NCBI RefSeq assembly: GCF_047663525.1
Contig: NC_092591.1
Span: forward strand, 54,041,501-54,105,500
DNA length: 64,000 nt
Source: Anas platyrhynchos
Taxonomy: Eukaryota; Chordata; Aves; Anseriformes; Anatidae
Reading direction: 5' to 3'
Below, one piece after another: positions 56,763 to 64,000 of the stretch. Below the pieces are notes generated by a model. That model did no database searches, was not told the DNA's origin, and saw nothing but the letters and a program-made list of their open reading frames with translations. A program made the translations under genes and the position numbers. Within the stretch, counting starts at the first letter, position 1; each line of letters opens with the position of its first letter.

Positions 56763-59463
56763 TCAGAGGAAGAGCTTGTCGTGGCAGGGCTGGCAGTACA
56801 TCTTGTCGGCGTGCTCGCGGAAGGAGCCCTTGTGCAGCTGGCCCAGGCAGTAGGCGCAGATGAAGTGCTCGGGGTGGTACTTGCGGCCGGCGGCCGTCAC
56901 GCAGCGGCCCGTCACGGGGCGCCCGCAGCCGTGGCACACGGTGCCCTGCCGCTGGTGGAAGTGGGTCTCGCAGTAGGGCCGGCCCTCCAGCTCGAAGAAG
57001 GAGCCGCTGGCAAAGCCGGTCAGGCAATCCTGGGGGGCGAGAAGGGGACAGAGCTGGTGCCGGCACGGCTTGGGGGATGCCCGCTCCCCTTCAGCCCAGC
57101 CCGACCCCACTCACCGCGCAGACGAAGCACTCGGGGTGCCAGACGCCCTGTAGGGCCGACAGGTAGTTGTCCGTCAGGGGCCGCTCACAGCCTTGGCACT
57201 TGGGGGCGAAGAGGGCTATGAAGTCCTGGCGGCAGTAGGGCTTCCCCTTCCGCTCGTGGAAACCTGCGGGGAGGGTGCCGGGATCAATTCCAGGGCTTGG
57301 GAGAGGGGCCAAGGGGTGCCCGGGGAAGGGGGCGAGCTGGGGAAAGGCCCCAAGCAGGGCTGGGATGGTGGCAGGGGGCTGGGAGCACCGCATCCCCTCC
57401 AGAACAAACCATCGTCCCCAAAAACCTTCCCGCAGTGGGTGCAGAAGAAGTGCTCAGGGTGCCAGGTCTGGTCCATGGCGGTGAGGACTTTCTGCGGGGA
57501 GAGGTGAAATGAGGCTCCGGGGTGAGGGGGTGTGCATGTAGGGGGGTTTTGGGGGAGGGGGGATCTTACCTCGCGGATGGGGCCGGCGCAGTAGGCACAG
57601 CGGGGGGAGAAAGCCTGGTGGTAATCCTCCTCGCAGTACGCCTGCCCCCCCCGCTCGAAGAAGGGCTGCCCCCCCAGCTCCTGCCCGCAGCGGGCGCAGG
57701 TGAAGTGCTCGGGGTGCCAGGCTTTGCCCAGGGCCGTCAGCACCTGCGGGGTGGGAGCAGGTGAGGGTGCCCCTTCCCGGGGGGGCCGTAGGGCTGGGGA
57801 TGGGGCTTTGGGGCTCACCTTGCCCGCGATGGGCTTGCAGCAGGAGGCGCAGAGCCCGGTGGGGGTGGCGGTGATGCCCAGCTCCTGCAGGTCCCGCGTG
57901 AGGCCGCCCAGCATGTGGTCCAGGGAGGGTTCGGGACCCCCCGGTGCCCCCGCTCCCTGCCCCGTCGCTGCCAGCTGCCGGGATAAAGGGGGGTGAGGGA
58001 CAGGTTCTGGGCTGCCCGTGTCCCTCTTGGTGCCAGGGGCAGGACTCACCTTGCTCTGCATCTGGCCCAGGTCGGCCAGGAGCTCATCCAGCTGCCGGGC
58101 GGCCGCCGTGGGGGTGGGCGAGGGGGGCAGCGGCTGTGGGGTCAGCGTGGGGCTGCTGCGGGTAGCACGGGGGGGGGGGGCTGCAGCTGCTGCTGGGGCT
58201 GGGGAGCACCAGGGACTATCCCTCCACCCCAACAGAGCTGCCCCTTTCCCCACAAGCAGTAAAGGACAGGTATGCTGATAGCTGGGACCGCTCCCAGGGT
58301 GAGGTGAGGAGCACATCCCTCACCCCACAGGACCCCTCCTCAACCCCCAGCCTCTCTCAGACCGTTTTCCACAAGGACCTGTTTGCTGTGGGAACACTGA
58401 GGCCACCAGGTGATGCTGGAAAGCTGATGCTGGAGCTAAGGAAGAGGTAACCCTGACAGCTTGGCCACCCTCTGGCTGTATTTTACCTGTACACAGTCTC
58501 CAAATCCTTGTGGGGAGGCTGAGCCCGGGGCGGCAGTTTCACCTGCGAGGACACATCCCTGCAGCTCAGCCCACAGGATGCCCCCTGGTGCCCCTCAGCA
58601 CCTCGTGGGCACCACCATCGTGAGCTGAGCAGGATCTTGGGGGCTTTGGCCCACTTGTCAAGACCCCACAGCATTACCTTTGGGGGTGCTGGGGCATGTT
58701 TCTTCTGGCTGCAGTTGGCTGAGGGTCTGGCCGCGGCCGTGTCCTGCTGTGCGGAGCTCGGGGCCAGCAGCGTGTAGTCCATGGAGGCTGGCCGGGAGCT
58801 CTGCTCCAGCTCCGCCAGCAAAGCATCTGCAGGGGGAGGACAGAGCTGGGACCCCCACAGCCCCCCGGCACAAGGCTCATGCCGTGTCTGCCCCTGAGGG
58901 CTGAGGAGCAGAAGTGGCAGCGGGGTGTTTTCTGCCATCGCCCTTTCTCCTTTCCAGACGGATGCCAGGGCCCTGAGGGGCGGCAGGGGCCCTAAGCACC
59001 CTCACCCCACCGCCGCTCCCCCCCAAAACCACAGCCCCGTTTCTCAGATCAGCCCCTCCGCCGCTAAGGGAGGGCACAGCACTTTCTCTTTTCACTTTTC
59101 CCTTGCAGCAGGAGCTGGCTTTTCACACCCCACGTAGGGCGGCCGCTTCCCTGGCCCCATCTCCCCACCCAGGGCTGCCCCCTGGCCCCCTCGGATGCGG
59201 TGCTCTTCATCTTTGGGCGGTTTGTCCCCATTTTGTGGAGCTGTGCTTGCATCACCGCCGCTCACGCCAGAAGCCTATTTCCTGCCTCAAGGCTCTCCAT
59301 TTTTGGCAAAGCGCTCGCTCAGACACCCAGCTTCATCCCCCAAGCTCCTCCACCGTCCCCTCTGCAGCATCCCCAAGAAGCCCCCGACCTCCTGGAGCTC
59401 CAACCCCGCTGCAAGCTCGGGATCAGGGCTCCCCGGTACCCAATGCTCACCCAAATCCTCCAT
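56763..59463 (-). CDS. LPXN: Leupaxin (LIM and LD-motif adaptor)
   Basis: Paxillin-family focal-adhesion/podosome adaptor, strong in leukocytes and osteoclasts. Nine coding exons on the minus strand: 59463-59451, 58826-58678, 58542-58487, 58155-58050, 57974-57819, 57743-57570, 57491-57410, 57263-57115 and 57029-56763, giving 383 residues (human 386). Exon 1 has just 13 coding bases (MEDL plus one base). LD motifs: [22 protein letters not shown] and [16 protein letters not shown]. Four LIM domains follow, each with Cys/His zinc pairs, for example [11 protein letters not shown] with [11 protein letters not shown], then [16 protein letters not shown] and CHGCGRPV. The end is CHDKLFL. Exon 7 uses a weak donor (GATG/GTTTGT). 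The exon 4 acceptor is a tandem CAGCAG. Confidence 0.97.
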
Positions 59464-61920
59464 CCTGCCTCCGCCGGGTCGCGCTGGTGGCAGGCTGAGC
59501 CCTGTGGGCTCTCGGTTCCGCTCCCCAACCCTGCCTCCGCCCCCGGGGTTTGGCTCTCGGGGTTTTTCCCTTGTGGGCTGTGTGACGGTGAGAGGTGGCA
59601 GACAGCACGCCCTGGGGCACGGGCAGCCAGAGAGACCCCATAATGGGGACAGTGAACGGCCAGTGGGGTGCTCGGGGGGCTCCTGGCTGGTGGAGTTGTC
59701 CTATAAAACAGATTTGGTGTCCTGCAGGGCTCATTGCCCTCCAGAAGCCACCTGGTGTGTGTGACAAGAGGTGGCATCGCCATGCAGAGAGCACCGAAGC
59801 GTGATGGAGACAGGCCCAAGGCTGATGCGGCTCCTCCAGCACAGCCCGGCCTTTTCAGGGGTGTTTCTCCGAGCTCAACTCCCAGCAGAGCCACCAGTGT
59901 TTCCACCAGAAGCCCTGATCACCAGTCTCAGCCATTTATCCACCACAGGGACGTTTCTGCCCCTTCTGAGCCCCGCTTCAGCCTCCGGGCTCCGCGGGCG
60001 GCCATTTCAGGTGCTGCCACAAGGCCTCGCGTGCAAGGAGGCGACAAGCCGTGGGTGTGCGCTGGCAGCCTGCCCGGCCCCGGAGAAGCAAGCTCAGCAC
60101 CTCGCTGCTCAGCCTGGTCGGGCACAAAAACCCTTCCCTGCTGCATTTAGCCCCGCTGCCATCTGAAAAACGGGCTGCTGGTGGGACCAGCACCATCCCC
60201 TGGGGGCAGCACGGCCCCAGGAGCACCAAAATGTGCTTCTCTTTGGGCAGTGGGGCCAGATCTTCTTCCAGGTCCATCCTATCTCCACAGATAAGCTCAC
60301 CCGCTGTGCCACGGGTGCTGCAGTGCCCTGCACAACCACGCTGACGTACCACCAGGGTGAAATGGGTTCAAATTGAGCCTTTTTGTACCAAGCTGGCACG
60401 CCATGGTTCATTTAATTACTGCCGCTCTCCAGAGTGGTGACAGCTCTTTTGTTGACTGCCCACAGTGGGGACATTCAGCCGGGCACTGTCCCCAGAACAG
60501 CCACGTGGGAAGCCAAACTGCAAGTCCCGTGACACCAGGAGCCAGCCGAGGGACGAGATGAGGCAGTGCTAGCTGGTGTCACTGCCTTGCTGCTTCTTAG
60601 GGCAGGACCATTGCATCAGACACTTCCCTTTCTGCAGATAACAGAATCTCTGTGGTAGATTTGATTTACTCCCCCCCCTTCCTCTGTGATGATTTAACCC
60701 CTAATGTAAGCATTGCAAACGAAGTTTTAAATTCGGATTCTAAACTTTCACGTTATGAAACTCAAGGCCAGGTGAGGCCGATGGCTGAGCTGCGTCCCGA
60801 TGATCTGAGCTGTATTTCCATGCGGTGGTTTAGCCCAGACATTTTAATAAGAGTTGAGCAATCCCATGCCCTGCCTACGGAGGAGAAATTAAGCCACAGA
60901 GCGACTTGAGAATAACCACCCACAGCAAGACTCCCCGGTTTTAAATAAAACGGGTTTAATTTGAGAATAAATGGAAAGTCATTTCATGTCAGAAAGCATG
61001 GGCTAACTGCAGCAGAACAGCGACTTTGGAAGGTGATGTCAGTCAGGTTTTCAGCTAGACGGGTCCTTGGGGAGAGGAGGAATATTTTCACCCACTTACA
61101 ATACAAACAGCAGCAGCAGACATTACTTAAATTCTTCCTGGGATTTTTCTCGAGGAGAGAAAGAAACTTTTTAACCGAAAGAACCCGAGCAGAGCGACAT
61201 CGGGCTGACAAAAAGCACGAGCCAGCCAAACTGCCTCTTTGCTCAAAACGAGCCTCAAACCACTGAAGTAACCAGCTCAGAAGAAAGTTTGTATATCATC
61301 CTTAAAAAATGCTGCTGCCAAACCCGCGGGCTGCCAGCGCTGTGGCAGGAGGCTGAATCAGCAGCCTCTCGCCTCGGCCTGCGAGGGACGGGCTGGATCC
61401 CTCCACAAGGATCTTGAACTTTTCGGGTTCTTTAGGTTTAGCATCAGGACATACACTTCCTCCCCGTGGCCTGGTGCCTTTGCCAGGATGAATCAGACTG
61501 TGTGCGTTTCTCCACAACACGCTGGGTTACTACAGCGCTCCCAGGAACCGAGGAACGTAAATGTGGAAGGGAGGGGATGAGGAACACCTCCTTGCAGTGC
61601 ATTTATTTATTCATTTATTGCAGTGTGTTCTATATAATGTTGGATCCCGGGAATTAAACAAAACCCGACCAGTTTAGCCAAGCTTTTCAGGAACCGGGGG
61701 AAAGCTGGGTTTTCTGCTGTGTAAGTGTCACCTTGAACTACAGACCGTGTGTTTGGGGGAAATAACTCTGTTTTTTGCACATAACAAGGGGGGCTCCTCC
61801 AGCAGAGCCCTCCCAGGGGCTCGGGGTGCTTGGTGGCGGTGCCGGGCCCCGCACGGCCGGGGGGGGGCTCAGGGGGTGCTGGGCGAGCCGTGGGGGCCGG
61901 GCCGGGCCACGCTGGGCGAC
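59464..61920. other. Spacer upstream of LPXN and ZFP91
   Basis: Divergent genes LPXN and ZFP91 flank this stretch. No coding exon, RNA gene or recognisable mobile element was found. The part 60540-61760 is unusually AT-rich for this window (for example tttatttattcatttattgc at 61601-61620). The LPXN promoter must lie in the first part, but no clear CpG island marks it, in line with a tissue-restricted gene. Confidence 0.5.
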
Positions 61921-61929
61921 CCCACGGGG

Positions 61930-62768
61930 ACACAGCGAGCCCCAAGGCGGGAACTACAACTCCCAGCGTGCCCCGCGGCCACTTCCGGCCAAACCGCCAC
62001 CGACCCCCCCCCAAGGCGGGAACTACAGCTCCCGGCACCCCCCGCGCATGCGCGGAGGCGCGGCGGAAGCGGGGCGTCTCCCCTCAGCGCCGGCCCCGCC
62101 CCCCTTGCGCCGGCCGCCATTTTGTCACCGACTTTCACCCGCCGCCCGCCGGGGCGTTTTTTTTTTCTTAAAGGCGAAGCGGCCGCACAAAGCCGGCCCC
62201 GCCGCCGGGGCCGCGCCGGGCCGGGCCCTACCGGCAACCGCCGCGGCGAGCGGCCGGCAGGCGGCCGGGGGGGCGGCGAGCGCTACCGGCCCCCCCCCCA
62301 GCGGCCTCGCCCGCCGGCCCCGGGCCGCAGGGGGCAGCCGGAGGGGCGCGGGCGGCGGCGGTAGGAGGCGCCGCGGGGAGCGGGGCGGGCCCGGGCCGGG
62401 CCGGGGGCGGCGGGGCCGGTGCCGGGGGGGGCGGGGGGGGGGCTGCGAGGGGAGGGGGGGAGCGTGAGGGGAGCGAGCGCGAGCGCGGCGGGCTCCACTG
62501 CGCCTGCGCGGCTCGCGGCGCGCCGATTGGGCGCCGGTCCCGCCGCGGGGGCGGGCGCTGCGGGAGCGCGGGCGCTGATTGGCTGCGAGGCGGGGGGAGG
62601 CGGGGAGGGGAGGAGAGGGGGGCGGGGCTCGCGCCTCGCACCGCCTCGCGATTGGCGGCGCGGGGGCGGGGAGGAGGGCGCCGATTGGGCGAGGCCGCCG
62701 AGGGGGCGGGGCGGCGGGGCGGGAAGCAGCGCGGGGCGGCCGCCGCGGCCACTCCGCTCCCCGGCCCG
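61930..62768 (+). promoter_or_regulatory. ZFP91: ZFP91 CpG-island promoter with duplicated ZNF143 motifs
   Basis: Two copies of 'aaggcgggaactaca' start at 61944 and 62013, 69 bases apart. Each carries a ZNF143/Staf-type motif (actacaactcccagcgtg at 61953, and the diverged actacagctcccggca at 62022). An ETS site (cttccgg, 61982-61988) lies between them and an NRF-1 palindrome (GCGCATGCGC, 62044-62053) follows. From 62100 to 62768 the DNA is an extreme CpG island with repeated gattgg boxes, giving the ZFP91 5'UTR. Confidence 0.7.
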
Positions 62769-64000
62769 ATGCCGGCGGGCGGCGAGGAGGGGACCCCCGG
62801 GCACGGCCCGACAGCCGCACCCCCTGCCCGCCGCCGCCCCCCCGCGCCCGCCGCCGAGCCCGGCGACGACTCCGGGGGCAGCCGCGTGCTGCGGGGCGGC
62901 CGCGAGCGGGGCCGAGCCTCCGCCGCCAACACCGCCGCCGCTTCCTCGGCTTCGGGGGCGGCCGCCGCCTCCCGCCGCCGCAAGGCCGAGTACCCCCGGC
63001 GGCGCCGCAGCAGCCCCGGCGCCCGAGGAGCAGCCGCCGCCGCCGAGCAGCCCGCGGCCGAGCCGCCGCCCGCGGCCAGGAAGGGCGCCCCCCGCCTCGG
63101 GTGAGTGTCGGCACCGGGACCTGCCCCCAGGCGGGGTGTGCCGGGGTCGGTCGGCCACGGGGGGGCGGCTGCAGCCCCGTCCGGAAGGGCTTTGGGGCTG
63201 GCAGCCGGCGGTGTGGCCGTACAGCCCCACAGCTATCGGTATCGGGGCTGCTCGGTGCGCCCCTAACTGCGGGGTCCCTGGGGTGTGGGTGTAAGCAGCG
63301 TGGGCAGGGCTGGGGCTGCTCGCTGTGCTCTTACCCCGCGGCGTAACTTCCCCCGGGTGAGGCAATCCCTGCTGGTATCAGCCTCTGCTCGCTTCAGCTT
63401 CCTCCAGATGAACTAACCCATATTGGTATAAGGGCTGGGAATCACCCTTTTGAGAACATCTCCATGTAGCACAGTTTCTCATTTCTGCTGCCCCACAATA
63501 AGATCTCCCTCTTACAATTACCTTTTATATTTTCCAGGTGCACGGATAAAGCAGCCGGTAAAGGTAAGGGCTCAACGCTTGTTCGTGCAGTTGTATTCCC
63601 TCCAGAAAGTCAGGGCTTTCCCATGAAGGTAGCCAAACATCTGCTGAATCGCCCTTCCAGGGAAAGCTCTGTTGCTTGGTGACGTGCGGGTGCTTTCCAA
63701 GGTCTCTCCCAAGATTGTGGAACTGCAGCAAGCTGCCAAGGAGGCTTGCATGTGCCCAACTTGCAAAAACTTTATTCCAAATAACCACTAGGGTGTTACT
63801 TCGCTATCAGAAGCTGAGACCATACGGTGCGGCGGTTTGACAGCTCTCGAGCAGCTGGTAAAATCCGTGCTGGCATCTGTTCTGCTGCTGTCAGGAGTAC
63901 AGGTGTGTGTGCTCAAGGGACAGCTGGAAGGTGGATGGAAATGAGAGCACTCAAATATTTACGCTTGTCCTTTTCTCGCCTCGCAGTACTGAGCGGGTGG
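62769..64000 (+). CDS. ZFP91: ZFP91 zinc-finger E3 ligase, N-terminal exons (partial)
   Basis: C2H2 zinc-finger nuclear protein. In mammals ZFP91 is an atypical E3 ligase that ubiquitinates NIK in non-canonical NF-kappaB signalling. Exon 1 is 62769-63100: MPAGGEEGTPGHG, a Pro/Ala-rich stretch, SRVLRGGRERGRASAA and SRRRKAEYPRRRRSS, all recognisable in the human N-terminus. Exon 2 is probably 63538-63563 (GCTDKAAGK, phase-consistent). A third exon may start at 63987 after TCGCAG and reads VLSGW, compatible with the human SRGWRSS region; only 14 bases are inside the window. The zinc fingers lie beyond the right edge. Exon 1 assignment is strong, exons 2 and 3 moderate. Confidence 0.85.

Noticed and set aside
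60652-60909. An 85-codon plus-strand frame with non-repetitive composition (MVDLIYSPPFLCDDL)
   Set aside because: No recognised domain, no splice context, no CpG promoter. The composition simply reflects the AT-richer spacer, so it is not called a gene.

Overview
This is nuclear vertebrate DNA, most likely from a bird. It is very GC-rich and has short introns, many CpG-rich promoters and C- or G-rich minisatellites. One intron carries the worn 3' tail of a CR1-type LINE, the typical sauropsid repeat. Thirteen protein-coding genes sit in about 64 kb. Their order is that of human 11q12: RTN4RL2, TIMM10, SMTNL1, UBE2L6, SERPING1, YPEL4, CLP1, ZDHHC5, MED19, TMX2, SELENOH, BTBD18, CTNND1, then LPXN and ZFP91 at the right edge (RTN4RL2 and ZFP91 are both cut by the window). 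The species cannot be told from the sequence. Compared with the mammalian order, SLC43A1 is missing between RTN4RL2 and TIMM10, and the olfactory-receptor block between CTNND1 and LPXN/ZFP91 is not there.

Layout: 1-1.5 kb, last exon of RTN4RL2 (+). 2.1-3.2 kb, TIMM10 (-). 4.6-6.8 kb, SMTNL1 (+). 6.9-8.3 kb, UBE2L6 (-). 9-11.4 kb, SERPING1 (+). 11.7-13.2 kb, YPEL4 (-), head to head with CLP1 (+, 13.7-16.1 kb) across a control region with two tandem transcription-factor-site arrays. 16.6-27.3 kb, ZDHHC5 (+), with a 74-bp NRF-1-site minisatellite upstream, a long 5' leader and a U12-type intron. 27.5-29.06 kb, MED19 (-), sharing a CCAAT-rich bidirectional promoter with TMX2 (+, 29.3-31.4 kb). 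31.7-32.7 kb, SELENOH (+), with an in-frame TGA for selenocysteine and a candidate SECIS. 32.7-33.8 kb, BTBD18 (-). 34.4-38.8 kb, gene-free DNA with a minisatellite. 38.9-55.8 kb, CTNND1 (+, 19 coding exons). 56.6-59.5 kb, LPXN (-). 62.8-64 kb, start of ZFP91 (+).

The genes are not one pathway. They are mostly housekeeping genes (mitochondrial import, tRNA/mRNA processing, Mediator, ER redox, palmitoylation, cell adhesion) with two immune genes, UBE2L6 and SERPING1. Exon models were built by hand from splice sites, reading-frame phase and remembered vertebrate family sequences. For every multi-exon gene except YPEL4, whose start is unresolved, the exon lengths close into one open frame. No intact virus-like element, tRNA, rRNA or CRISPR array was seen. 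The most unusual signals are regulatory: five CRE-like sites at mostly 14-bp steps, five POU octamers at 11-bp steps, four NRF-1 palindromes at 73-75-bp steps and seven CCAAT boxes around MED19/TMX2. Other points of note are a UBE2L6 with HPG in place of HPN, a YPEL4 without an ATG at the expected place, and a splice acceptor formed by a CR1 tail.
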